Source of the DNA: Variovorax sp. J22P240
Lineage (GTDB): Bacteria > Pseudomonadota > Gammaproteobacteria > Burkholderiales > Burkholderiaceae_C
DNA: 52,002 bases
Direction of reading: 5' to 3'
Assembly (NCBI RefSeq): GCF_030316855.1
Contig: NZ_JASZYR010000025.1
Coordinates: 1-52,002 of the forward strand
Shown here: positions 1 through 7,508 of the stretch, one piece after another
Layout of the letters: the number at the start of each line of letters is the position of its first letter
How positions within the stretch are numbered: position 1 is the first letter of the stretch
The notes under the pieces: model-generated
What the model was told of the DNA's origin: nothing
The model's input: only the letters and a program-made list of their open reading frames with translations
Databases searched by the model: none
Translations under genes and position numbers: made by a program

Positions 1-1
1 C

Positions 2-202
2 GGGCATCCCAAGTGGAAGCAGGTGAAGCTCGAGCTCCCTGCGCTGAGCCAGGGGTGGCGCTACTACGGCCCGATGGAAAAGCGCTTGCGTGCGTGCATT
101 GCCGGCCAGAGCGGCTTTGGCACGCCGACTTCGACCAGGGCGCCAGCGCCTGCCCGCCCCTGCACCGAGCAGGAACTGGTGCTCGGCATCTGCAGGCGGT
201 AA
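2..202 (+). CDS. 3' end of a hypothetical protein (partial)
   Basis: The window opens inside a gene. The frame from base 2 stays open to a TAA at 200-202 and has the strong third-position G/C preference of the neighbouring genes, whereas the overlapping frame-1 ORF does not. The visible tail is 66 residues. It begins with a W/K/R/Y-rich stretch (WKQVKLELPALSQGWRYYG) and has two widely spaced cysteines near the end. I do not recognise the family. It ends 56 bases before the next gene, with a hairpin between, so it is probably a separate transcription unit. Confidence 0.5.
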   Translation, partial: GHPKWKQVKLELPALSQGWRYYGPMEKRLRACIAGQSGFGTPTSTRAPAPARPCTEQELVLGICRR

Positions 203-221
203 CAAGTCGTGCGGCGAGCCG

Positions 222-237
222 GGCAGTGTAGACTGCC
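222..237 (+). terminator. Hairpin after the first gene, possible terminator
   Basis: GGCAGT-GTAG-ACTGCC is a perfect 6-4-6 inverted repeat lying 20 bases after the stop codon of the partial gene. It is followed by GGGTTTATCC, a short T-containing tail rather than a proper U-run. It could be a weak intrinsic terminator for the upstream gene or an operator for the cassette that starts at 259. Confidence 0.4.
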
Positions 238-258
238 GGGTTTATCCAATTTGGCAGC

Positions 259-945
259 ATGGTGCAAGTGTCACGGCGCACAGGTTTCACCGGCTCGGCG
301 CTCATTCGCTTGCTCGCTCGGCTGGCCGACACCGGCGTCCCCGAACCCAAACAAGCCTTCGCGGATCGATTGAGTCAGTGGGTCAGCTGGACCGACGCCA
401 TCTCCCTGGCCGGGGCGTTGGATGGCGGTCCCGCGACGGCGCCCTCCGGCGCACGAGTTCCCCTGAGCGCCGAAGAAAGCGAATGCACCCGCGCGCGCGC
501 CACCCTGGTGCACGCCATCGCCGCGCCGATGGAAGCGGCGGCGGACTTCTCGCCTTACCGCCAGCGCTACCTCTCCCGGCAACAGGCGATGGAGGCGAGC
601 GTCGGCCCCCTGCGCGAGCGCCTGCGAGCCAGGCTGGCGGCCGGATCGCCGGCAATGGCCCGTCTGGCCGCGGTGGACGCCGTCATGGAGCAGGCGCTGG
701 GTGTGCATGAGCACCGCTTGCTGTCGACCGTGCCCTCATTGCTCGAAAAGCACTTCAAGCGCTTGCGCAAGGCCGACGAGACAGCGCAGGTCGCCGCAGT
801 CACCGCGGCCGAGTCCGTCGGCGGGGTTCACCCCGGCGCGTGGCTGGATGTGTTCCGCAAGGACATGCAAGGCGTGTTGCTCGCTGAATTGGACATTCGA
901 TTTCAACCGGTCGAAGGGCTGCTCGAAGCCCTTCGCGTGAGTTAA
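259..945 (+). CDS. DUF3348 family protein
   Basis: This is a 228-residue soluble protein with no signal peptide or membrane segment. The N-terminal block (SRRTGFTGSALIRLLARL, then FADRLSQWVSWTDAISLAGAL) matches what I know of the DUF3348 family, which has no assigned biochemical role. The rest is helical and rich in Arg, Ala and Leu. It is the first gene of a compact cassette: 10 bases separate its stop from the MotA-like gene. In related genomes DUF3348 accompanies DUF802, OmpA-like and DUF2894 genes, as here. By inference it is a cytoplasmic partner or assembly factor of the membrane complex encoded downstream. Confidence 0.8.
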   Translation: MVQVSRRTGFTGSALIRLLARLADTGVPEPKQAFADRLSQWVSWTDAISLAGALDGGPATAPSGARVPLSAEESECTRARATLVHAIAAPMEAAADFSPYRQRYLSRQQAMEASVGPLRERLRARLAAGSPAMARLAAVDAVMEQALGVHEHRLLSTVPSLLEKHFKRLRKADETAQVAAVTAAESVGGVHPGAWLDVFRKDMQGVLLAELDIRFQPVEGLLEALRVS

Positions 946-955
946 CCAGGCCTTC

Positions 956-3046
956 ATGACCAGATTTCTTCATTTCACCGCCTTCTTCGTCGGCCTGGCC
1001 GCCGTCTGCTGGGTCGGCGTCGGCTACATCGGCTCGAACCCGCTGGCGCTGGCGATCACCGTGCTCATCGGTGCCTTCTACCTGATGGGCGCGCTGGAGC
1101 TGCATCGTTTCCACCAAGCCACGTCCGGCTTGACGCATGCCGTCGCGGACTTGACCGCGCCCCCGGCGAGCCTGGGCCCATGGCTCGACCAGCTGCATCC
1201 CTCCTTGCGGAATGCAGTGCGCCTGCGCGTCGAAGGTGAGCGCGTCGGCCTGCCGGGCCCGGCCCTGACGCCTTACCTCGCAGGGCTGCTGGTGCTACTC
1301 GGGATGCTGGGCACCTTCGTCGGCATGGTCGTCACGCTGAACGGCACCGGGACGGCGCTCGAAAACGCATCGGATCTGCAAGGCATGCGCGCCTCCTTGG
1401 CTGCACCCGTCAAGGGCTTGGGCGTGGCGTTCGGCACCTCGCTGGCCGGCGTGGCCGCGTCTGCGATGCTGGGCCTTGTCTCCGCCCTGTGCCGGCGCGA
1501 CAGAATCCAGACCGCGCAGTTGCTCGACACGCGGATCGCGAGCACCTTGCGCGTCTTCTCACAGGCCCACCAGCGCGAGGAATCCTTCAAGCTGCTGCAG
1601 CAGCAGGGTCAGCTGATGCCCGCACTGATCGACCGGCTGCAGGCCATGATGGCGACGATGGAGCGGCAGAGCCAGGCGCTGAACGAACGACTGATCACCA
1701 ACCAGGACACTTTCCACGACAAGGCCGAGGCCGCATACGCCACCCTTGCCTCCTCCGTCGACCAGTCACTGAAGGAGAGCCTGACCGAAAGCGCCCGGGC
1801 CGCGAGCGCGACGATCCAGCCGGTCGTCGAAGCGACGATGGCGAGCATCGCGCGCGAAGCCACCTCGCTGCACCACACCGTCGAGCACGGCGTGCAACGG
1901 CAACTGGATGGCCTGTCGAGCCGCTTCGAGGCCAGCACCGCCACGGTGGCGGACCTCTGGAAGACCGCGCTCGCGGGGCATCAGAGCACGAGCGAAGCGC
2001 TGTCCAGGGATTTGCGCACCTCGCTCGACCGCTTCGCCGAGACTTTTGAACAGCGCTCGGCATCGCTCGTGGACGGCGTCTCTGCCCGCCTGGAGACCGC
2101 GGTCGGCAGCGTGTCAGACACCTGGGGCAACGCCCTGGCGCAGCACGAGCGCGTGAGCGAGAACCTGTCGAAGGGCACGCAAGGCGCCCTGGCAGCGGCT
2201 GCGGCGACCTTCGAGCAGCATTCGACTTCGCTTTTGCGCACGGTCGACGAGGCGCACGCGACCCTCCAGACGGAGATGGCGTCGCGCGACGCGCAACGCC
2301 TGGGCGCCTGGACCCAGGCGCTTGCGGCCATGGCCGCATCGCTCCAGCAAGAATGGCAGCAGGCGGGCGCGCGCACCGAGAGCCAGCAGCACGAAATCTG
2401 CAGGACGCTGGCCGAGACCGCGCGCGACATCTCCACGCAATCCGAGGCGCACGCGAAAAACACGATCGCCGAAATCGCCCAGCTCATGCAAGCCGCTTCG
2501 GAAGCGCCTCGCGCCGCCGCCGAAGTCATCGCCGAACTGCGCCAGAAGCTGTCCGACAGCATGGCGCGCGACAACGCGATGCTGGAGGAGCGCAGCCGCA
2601 TTCTCGAAACGCTGGAGACTCTGCTCAGCGCCGTGAACCATGCCTCCACCGAACAGCGCTCGGCCATCGATGCGCTGGTCGGCGCGTCGGCGGAACTGAT
2701 GGACCGTGTCGGCACGCGCTTCAACGACAAGGTCGAGGCGGAAACCGGGAAGATGGCCGAGGTCGCCGCACACATCACCGGCAGCGCCGTCGAAGTGGCG
2801 AGCCTCGGGGAGGCATTCGGCTTCGGCGTGCAGTTGTTCAGCGATTCGAACGACAAGCTGGTGACGCATCTGCAGCGCATCGAAGGTGCGCTCAGCAAGT
2901 CCATCGCGCGCAGTGACGAGCAACTGGACTACTACGTGGCGCAGGCGCGTGAAGTCATCGACCTGAGCATCATGTCGCAAAAGCAGATCGTCGAGGACCT
3001 GCAGCAACTCGCCAGCAACCGTTCAACGGCAGGCAGCGAAGCGTGA
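956..3046 (+). CDS. DUF802 membrane protein, MotA/ExbB/ZorA-like with long helical tail
   Basis: The protein has 696 residues. Four hydrophobic segments lie near residues 6-24, 29-47, 105-128 and 155-178. The last pair has the MotA/TolQ/ExbB pattern: a GMLGTFVGMV segment, a polar loop with a conserved-looking LAAPVKGLGVAFGTSLAG, then the final helix. Residues 180-696 form a long Ala/Ser/Glu/Gln-rich region predicted to be coiled coil and cytoplasmic, containing the tandem units annotated separately. In MotA, ExbB and ZorA such proteins form a pentamer around two MotB-type subunits and convert ion flow into rotation. Its gene overlaps the downstream MotB-like gene, supporting a complex. The family name DUF802 is from memory; motor function is inference. 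Confidence 0.8.
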   Translation: MTRFLHFTAFFVGLAAVCWVGVGYIGSNPLALAITVLIGAFYLMGALELHRFHQATSGLTHAVADLTAPPASLGPWLDQLHPSLRNAVRLRVEGERVGLPGPALTPYLAGLLVLLGMLGTFVGMVVTLNGTGTALENASDLQGMRASLAAPVKGLGVAFGTSLAGVAASAMLGLVSALCRRDRIQTAQLLDTRIASTLRVFSQAHQREESFKLLQQQGQLMPALIDRLQAMMATMERQSQALNERLITNQDTFHDKAEAAYATLASSVDQSLKESLTESARAASATIQPVVEATMASIAREATSLHHTVEHGVQRQLDGLSSRFEASTATVADLWKTALAGHQSTSEALSRDLRTSLDRFAETFEQRSASLVDGVSARLETAVGSVSDTWGNALAQHERVSENLSKGTQGALAAAAATFEQHSTSLLRTVDEAHATLQTEMASRDAQRLGAWTQALAAMAASLQQEWQQAGARTESQQHEICRTLAETARDISTQSEAHAKNTIAEIAQLMQAASEAPRAAAEVIAELRQKLSDSMARDNAMLEERSRILETLETLLSAVNHASTEQRSAIDALVGASAELMDRVGTRFNDKVEAETGKMAEVAAHITGSAVEVASLGEAFGFGVQLFSDSNDKLVTHLQRIEGALSKSIARSDEQLDYYVAQAREVIDLSIMSQKQIVEDLQQLASNRSTAGSEA
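1946..2275 (+). repeat. Two tandem 55-residue units in the DUF802 tail
   Basis: Protein units starting at V331 and V386 align: V-x-D-x-W-x-x-A-L-A-x-H, then SE-x-LS, then FEQ-x-S-x-SL. The landmark tryptophans are W335 and W390, exactly 55 codons apart. A weaker third unit may follow around W452. The DNA is not repeated at the base level, so this is an old protein-level duplication that fits a periodic coiled-coil stalk. Confidence 0.6.
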
Positions 3047-3693
3047 TGACAGAGGAGCTCGACGCCGGCGTGGAGCCGACCGTGCCCGTATGGGCCGTTT
3101 TCGGCGACCTGATGTCGGGGCTGCTGGGGGCCTTCGTGCTGATCCTGGTGTGCGTGGTCGGCATGCAACTGGATCTCTCGACCAAGCTGGAGGCCGAGGT
3201 CAAGCAGCGGCAAGAGGCGGCGCAGCGTCTGCAGGCACTCGAAAAAGCACTGGCCGGGCCTTTGGCGGCAGGCCGGGTGACATTGAACAACGGGCGCATC
3301 GGCATCAGCGGAAGCGTGCTGTTCGCGGTCAACTCCGCCGAGCTTCAGCCCGAAGGCCGGCAACTGCTGAGGAGCCTGACCGGGCCGCTGGCCGCATACC
3401 TGCAGGCCCGCGACGAAATCCTGATGGTGAGCGGCTTCACCGACGACCGGCAGGTGCGCGGAGGCAACCGCCAGTTCGCCGACAACTGGGAATTGTCCGC
3501 ACAACGCGCCCTGACGGTGACGCGGTCGCTGATCGAAGAAGGCATCCCATCGTCCTCGGTCTTTGCCGCAGCGTTCGGCTCCGAGCAGGCAGTGGCGTCG
3601 AATGCCGATGCCGAAGGTCGGTCGAAGAATCGGCGAGTCGAGATGGCGCCCACGCCGAGGCCTTCCAACTCCCACGTGAATTCCCGTGAGTAG
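3046..3693 (+). CDS. OmpA-domain MotB/ZorB-like membrane protein
   Basis: The protein has 215 residues from ATG 3046, which overlaps the upstream TGA (TGATG); a GTG one codon earlier is the alternative. It has one membrane helix at about residues 16-38 beginning VWAVFGDLMSG. Asp21 sits where MotB and ZorB carry their ion-binding aspartate. A short coiled linker follows. Residues from about 85 onward form an OmpA/MotB peptidoglycan-binding domain, with FTDDRQ, NWELSAQRA and GRSKNRRVEM motifs. It should anchor to the cell wall while the MotA-like partner turns or moves. It is part of the DUF3348/DUF802/OmpA/DUF2894 cassette, and its stop overlaps the next start by 8 bases. Confidence 0.85.
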   Translation: MTEELDAGVEPTVPVWAVFGDLMSGLLGAFVLILVCVVGMQLDLSTKLEAEVKQRQEAAQRLQALEKALAGPLAAGRVTLNNGRIGISGSVLFAVNSAELQPEGRQLLRSLTGPLAAYLQARDEILMVSGFTDDRQVRGGNRQFADNWELSAQRALTVTRSLIEEGIPSSSVFAAAFGSEQAVASNADAEGRSKNRRVEMAPTPRPSNSHVNSRE

Positions 3694-4309
3694 CGACGAA
3701 GCGAGCGACGCCCTCGCGATGATCGACGCACGGCGCCGCCGTGGCGATCATCGCTTCGACCCCGTCCGCTTTCGTTTCATCGAGGCCCTGGCCAAGCGGT
3801 CCGCCACGCACCGTGGTGAAGCGCGGCGGATCCTCGACGGCAAGGTCGCCAGACTGCTTGCGGCGTATGCCGGGGATCTCGAAAAGGCCCCGCCCTCCGA
3901 CGGTGGCACCGCGAAGCAGAACGCGAAGGTGCAGCGCCAGCGCGGCGCGCTCGGAGCGCTCGTCGATCACATCGGCCAACATGCTTCGCCGCTGGGTGAC
4001 GATCCGGCGACAAGGGATGAACTGAAGACGCTCACGCAGTTCAGAAGCACCTGGTCGCGGCTCAGCGCCGATCGACGGCTGACTCAATCCCAGGCGACGG
4101 TGCCGCAGAATGCCGGCCCGCTCAACTCGCACCATCTCGTGCACCGATCGCTCCGGTTGATGCGCGACGTGTCGCCGGAGTACCTGAGCCGGTTCATGTC
4201 GTATGTCGATGCCTTGCTGGGGCTCGACCAGTTGCACAGCGCCGGTGGTCCCGGCAGCGCGGACGCTCCACGCGCCGAAAAGAAGGCCGCCCGCGGCAAG
4301 TCGGGCTGA
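3686..4309 (+). CDS. DUF2894 family protein
   Basis: This is a 207-residue soluble, basic protein starting with GTG inside the end of the OmpA gene; an in-frame ATG at 3719 (MIDARRRRGDHRFDPVRFRF) is an equally plausible start. The pattern of an IDARR-type start, RFRFIEALA, then an RIL-x-x-K block, matches my memory of DUF2894, which has no assigned activity. The C-terminal part contains PLNSHHLVHRSLRLM and SPEYLSRFMSYVDALLGL, then a Lys/Ala-rich tail. Translational coupling with the MotB-like gene suggests it works with the membrane complex, perhaps binding the cytoplasmic tail. No nuclease or helicase motif is visible, unlike the effectors of Zorya. Confidence 0.8.
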   Translation: MSSDEASDALAMIDARRRRGDHRFDPVRFRFIEALAKRSATHRGEARRILDGKVARLLAAYAGDLEKAPPSDGGTAKQNAKVQRQRGALGALVDHIGQHASPLGDDPATRDELKTLTQFRSTWSRLSADRRLTQSQATVPQNAGPLNSHHLVHRSLRLMRDVSPEYLSRFMSYVDALLGLDQLHSAGGPGSADAPRAEKKAARGKSG

Positions 4310-4343
4310 CGCGATTCATGACGGGATCCGGATTCGGAGAATG

Positions 4344-4360
4344 TGCGTAGAGTCTACGCA
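4344..4360. promoter_or_regulatory. Perfect palindrome in the gap after the motor cassette
   Basis: TGCGTAGAGTCTACGCA is an 8-1-8 perfect dyad, 35 bases after the DUF2894 stop and 130 bases before the zinc-ribbon gene. A one-base loop and no following T-run make a terminator unlikely; it looks more like a regulator site for the downstream gene. The rest of the 4310-4489 gap holds nothing else I can support. Confidence 0.4.
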
Positions 4361-4489
4361 TCTGTCGAATTCACGATGACCGACCTGACCGCGACCACGG
4401 GCAAAAAGTAGGCGGCCGCTGGCAGACATCGCACCGCCGGAATGCGCAAATTCGAAGGATTGCGTTTTCACGCTTCTGGAGAGCAACTA

Positions 4490-5239
4490 ATGCCGGTGAT
4501 TTGCGCTGTCTGCAATACCGAAAACCGCGACGCCGCGATGTTCTGCCATGGCTGCGCGCGCAAGTTGCCTACCTTCGCGGCCACTGGACCTTCTTTGCTG
4601 GATTCGATGAAGCTGAGGCAGGCGGGTGGCGAGTCGTTCGCTGCCGACGCTGCCGACGCTGCGGACGCTGCGGACGGCCCGGGCCGCATCATGATGTCTG
4701 CCGAAATGCGCAGGTTCTGGATTCACATCGGCGTGCTGATACTCGCTATTGCGCTCGGCTTCCTCGGCTGGTTTGCCTATGTGACACGCAAAGTACCCTT
4801 GCATGCACCGGAAACGGCGAAGGTTCTGCGCGCAGCGCCTGTTGCCCCGTCCGGCCCGCCAACGGCAACTGTCACGGCGGCGCCAAAGGTGCGGGAGCCG
4901 GCCAAGCCTCTGGAGCCCGTGCCGCTCGGCACCTCATTGGCCGCGGGAGAAGTCGAGGTTCCACCAGGTCCGGCCGCGGCGCCGGTGCACCCTCCGGTCG
5001 TGTCCGCTCCGCCGCCCCCTTCGCCCGAGCGGAGGCAGCCGCCGCGCGCCGCCCCGCCCGCTCGCGCAATGGCACTCGATCCCAGGGCCGGATGCGAGAC
5101 TCTCAATTTCATCTTTGCCGCCCGTTGCGAAGCCGCGCATTGCGACAAGCCGGAATACACGAGGCACCCGCGCTGCGACCTCGTGCGAGAGGAGCGTCGG
5201 CGAGACGAAGCACGGCGCAATCCGACACTGGCCTTCTGA
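4490..5239 (+). CDS. Zinc-ribbon, single-pass membrane protein
   Basis: The protein has 249 residues from ATG 4490, chosen over the upstream ATG at 4442 because GGAGAG lies about 7 bases before it and the zinc ribbon then starts at the N-terminus. Cys5, Cys8, Cys19 and Cys22 form the CxxC...CxxC ribbon (CAVC, CHGC). An Ala-Ala-Asp repeat follows, then one membrane helix at about residues 77-98. A Pro/Ala-rich, probably periplasmic stretch leads to a C-terminal segment with four cysteines. The layout, cytoplasmic zinc ribbon plus periplasmic tail, occurs in many proteins of unknown function. A link to the motor cassette is possible but rests on adjacency only. Confidence 0.7.
   Translation: MPVICAVCNTENRDAAMFCHGCARKLPTFAATGPSLLDSMKLRQAGGESFAADAADAADAADGPGRIMMSAEMRRFWIHIGVLILAIALGFLGWFAYVTRKVPLHAPETAKVLRAAPVAPSGPPTATVTAAPKVREPAKPLEPVPLGTSLAAGEVEVPPGPAAAPVHPPVVSAPPPPSPERRQPPRAAPPARAMALDPRAGCETLNFIFAARCEAAHCDKPEYTRHPRCDLVREERRRDEARRNPTLAF
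4640..4675 (+). repeat. Four 9-base units encoding (AAD)x4
   Basis: Four in-frame copies of GCTGCSGAC encode Ala-Ala-Asp four times in the linker between zinc ribbon and membrane helix. Units 1-2 and 3-4 differ at one base. Such slippage-prone coding repeats can vary in number between strains. Confidence 0.85.
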
Positions 5240-5258
5240 ACCGCCGCCGAAGCCGGCA

Positions 5259-6674
5259 TCAGCCACGGGCAGGCAGCCAGCTTCCGTGAAAGCCGGAGGG
5301 CACCCGGTGTGAAAGCTGAACGGTGGCGATCGGACCATCGACCAGCGCCTGCGCATTGAAGACCACCAGGTCGCTGCGGCATTCGGCCGCGCGGTAGACG
5401 GTCGCCAGCAACCAGCCCTCGCCTTCTGGCGCATCCGGCGCTCGCGGGACGAACACAGGCTCGGACACGCGATCGCCCGGCGGCAGGTAATGCAGCGTGC
5501 GATGGCCCGTCACGGCGTCGTAGTGCGCCAGGCCTTCGTTGCCCGCGCCGTAGCGAGCCTCACGCTGGCAGGCGTACCAGCCGTGGCGGTAAGGCAATCC
5601 GGCTCGGCGTTCGTCGATGCGCGGAAACTCGCCCGCGAGGTCGTCCAGCGGCTGCTGTTCGAATCGGTTGCCGGGTGCCGAGAGATCGAAAGTCCAACGG
5701 CACAGTCGTGCCACGCTGCGCTGCGGATCGGTCGGCCGGCCATCGGGATAAGGAAACAGCGGCGGTTCGTCGTAGCGCATCACATCGGCCACGATGCGGT
5801 GGGCGCCCTTGTCGTCCTGCTCCTCCCATGCATTCATCACGTGGAAGACATAGCCAGCATCGCCTTCGAACCAGCGGATGTCCTCGACGCGGCCGTCGCG
5901 CGGCATCACGCCGACGCGAGCGCCGAGTTCAGGCTCCCACGCGAAAGGCGGCAGGCCCCGCTGCGCGCGGGCCATGCTGGCCGACAGCGGCAGCACGGGG
6001 AACAGCACGTGGCCCTCGGTCACGGCGAAGTCGTGCACCATGCTCGCGTACGGCGCCTCGAAGCAATCGAATCGCGTGACATGGCCTGCCGGATCCATGG
6101 CACCGTAGGTCATGCCGCTGGACAGCGGCCCGGTGGTGCCGTAGCCGAAGAAGAGCATCTCGCCGGTCACCGGATCGGTCTTGGGGTGTGCGGTAAAGGG
6201 GCCATTCAACCCACCACCGAAGTCGAAAGGCCCACGCGTGGCGAGCGTGACGGGATCGATCTCGATCGGCAGGTGAGCTTCTTCCAATGCGAGCAGCCGA
6301 CCCGCGTGCCATGCGACATGTGTGTTGGCGACGCCCTCGTCCGCTACTCCCGCAGCAGCGCCATCACCCTCTTTGGGTAGCCCGAAGCCGTCGAACAGAC
6401 GGCGGCCGGCCTGGTGCTCGGCCTTCCAGTGGGCAGTGCGGACCCAGCGGTTGCGATAGCTCGCGCGCCCGTTCGCCAGTTCGAAGGCATGCAACATGCC
6501 GTCGCCGCCGAACAGGTGCGCATCGGCGCTCGGGAACTGGGGATTCGGGCCGTTTCGGTACAGCGTGCCGTTCAGGCCGGCGGGCAGTTGGCCCACGATT
6601 GGCAAGAAGGCGGCTTCGGCCTCGAAGGTGATCGGGGCGCCGTTCACGCGCCGGGGAGGGGTTTCCTGGGTCAT
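5259..6674 (-). CDS. Carotenoid oxygenase family dioxygenase
   Basis: The protein has 471 residues from the ATG at 6674, preceded by AAGGA; an in-frame upstream extension is rejected because it crosses the operators. It is an RPE65/carotenoid-cleavage-type seven-bladed propeller. The four iron-ligand histidines are visible at about H163 (FTAHPKTDP), H214 (SMVHDFAVTEGH), H278 (YVFHVMNAW) and H463 (FHGSWLP), and the N-terminal NGTLYRNGPNP block is typical. These enzymes split an alkene bond with O2, in carotenoids or in lignin-derived stilbenes; the substrate cannot be read here. No carotenoid synthesis genes are near. It is divergent from a TetR gene across a 124-base gap with two operators, so it is probably induced by its substrate. 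Confidence 0.88.
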   Translation of the reverse strand: MTQETPPRRVNGAPITFEAEAAFLPIVGQLPAGLNGTLYRNGPNPQFPSADAHLFGGDGMLHAFELANGRASYRNRWVRTAHWKAEHQAGRRLFDGFGLPKEGDGAAAGVADEGVANTHVAWHAGRLLALEEAHLPIEIDPVTLATRGPFDFGGGLNGPFTAHPKTDPVTGEMLFFGYGTTGPLSSGMTYGAMDPAGHVTRFDCFEAPYASMVHDFAVTEGHVLFPVLPLSASMARAQRGLPPFAWEPELGARVGVMPRDGRVEDIRWFEGDAGYVFHVMNAWEEQDDKGAHRIVADVMRYDEPPLFPYPDGRPTDPQRSVARLCRWTFDLSAPGNRFEQQPLDDLAGEFPRIDERRAGLPYRHGWYACQREARYGAGNEGLAHYDAVTGHRTLHYLPPGDRVSEPVFVPRAPDAPEGEGWLLATVYRAAECRSDLVVFNAQALVDGPIATVQLSHRVPSGFHGSWLPARG

Positions 6675-6696
6675 TGCAGGTTCCTTGGAGTTGATA

Positions 6697-6709
6697 TTGA
6701 CGCTGTCAA
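6697..6709. promoter_or_regulatory. Operator 1 for the TetR regulator (predicted)
   Basis: TTGACGCTGTCAA is a perfect TTGAC-N3-GTCAA dyad 22 bases upstream of the dioxygenase start. A near-identical copy lies 55 bases away. The flanking GTTGATA on its left is mirrored on the right of the second copy (TCAACATCAAC), so the pair forms an extended inverted arrangement over 6690-6771. Confidence 0.65.
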
Positions 6710-6751
6710 CACTCGAATTGGAAAACTGTTCAGAAGCGAAGTCAAGTAAAA

Positions 6752-6764
6752 TTGACGCCGTCAA
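6752..6764. promoter_or_regulatory. Operator 2 for the TetR regulator (predicted)
   Basis: TTGACGCCGTCAA is the second TTGAC-N3-GTCAA dyad, 34 bases before the TetR start. The AT-rich TAAAAT at 6747-6752 just before it could be a -10 element for the TetR gene, which would make this an autorepression site. Confidence 0.65.
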
Positions 6765-6798
6765 CATCAACGCGCACCGTCGCCCTCCTACGCCCGCC

Positions 6799-7479
6799 AT
6801 GCCCGCCCCCGCCACGAAGACCCGGCGCGAACCCGCATCTGCATCTCGCGGGCGACCCAATCCCCTTGCTGCCCCCTATCACCACGGCGCGCTGCATGCC
6901 GCCCTGCTCGCAGCGGCACAGGACATCCTTGAAAGCCAAGGGCTGGAAGGTCTGACGTTGCGCGCTGCCGCGCGTGCGGCCGGTGTCTCGCACGCGGCGC
7001 CCAAGAATCACTTCGATGACCTGACCGGCTTGTTGAGCGAGCTGGCGGCAGTAGGCTTTCGCCAGTTCGCCGATGCGCTGCAGCTGGCGGCTGCTGGCCA
7101 TGCCGTCGCCTCGCCTGAGCGATTCGAATCCATCGGCCACGCCTATGTCGCCTTCGCGCGCGAGCATCCGGCGATGTTCTTGCTGATGTTTCGCAGCGAG
7201 CGACTCGACATGGAGCGGCCCGCCTTGCGAGAGGCGATCGAGCTGGCCCGACAGGCGCTGGCCGGTGCCGCTGCCGGGCGCCTTGGTTTGTCGCAGGAAG
7301 CGGGTGCGCCGGTCACTCCCGATCAAAGCGCGACGATGGTCGCGGCGTGGTCGCTGGTGCACGGCTTCGCCATGTTGTTGATCGACGGTCGACTGAACCC
7401 GGTGTTGGCGCGCAGGCCCGAGGGTGCTGACTGGCAGACCTTGCTCACTGCAGTGTTCAATTCGCGCCGGGCGAGGTGA
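6799..7479 (+). CDS. TetR family regulator with WHG-type C-terminal domain
   Basis: The protein has 226 residues from ATG 6799. The open frame extends upstream across both operators, so I place the start after them. The N-terminal TetR helix-turn-helix spans about residues 28-78, with the segment LTLRAAARAAGVSHAAPKNHF typical of the subgroup whose C-terminal domain carries a W-x-x-x-HG motif, here WSLVHGFAMLL. The C-terminal half should bind a small ligand and form the dimer. The likely target is the divergent carotenoid oxygenase gene plus its own promoter. Its 3' end converges with mmsB, 29 bases apart. Confidence 0.9.
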   Translation: MPAPATKTRREPASASRGRPNPLAAPYHHGALHAALLAAAQDILESQGLEGLTLRAAARAAGVSHAAPKNHFDDLTGLLSELAAVGFRQFADALQLAAAGHAVASPERFESIGHAYVAFAREHPAMFLLMFRSERLDMERPALREAIELARQALAGAAAGRLGLSQEAGAPVTPDQSATMVAAWSLVHGFAMLLIDGRLNPVLARRPEGADWQTLLTAVFNSRRAR

Positions 7480-7508
7480 CGCCTAGTCGCTCCCTGCAAC
7501 CCCGCGCA

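Noticed and set aside
259..4309. A complete Zorya anti-phage system
   Set aside because: The MotA/MotB-like pair resembles ZorA/ZorB, but no ZorC/ZorD/ZorE-type helicase or nuclease is present, and the DUF3348/DUF2894 partners suggest a separate conserved cassette. I keep only the architectural parallel.
4640..4675. Short tandem repeats as part of a CRISPR-like array
   Set aside because: The 9-base units are contiguous, in frame and encode (AAD)x4 inside a protein; there are no spacers.
6496..6798. N-terminal extension of the TetR protein
   Set aside because: The open frame continues upstream across both operators and into the dioxygenase gene; the TetR domain starts only after 6799.
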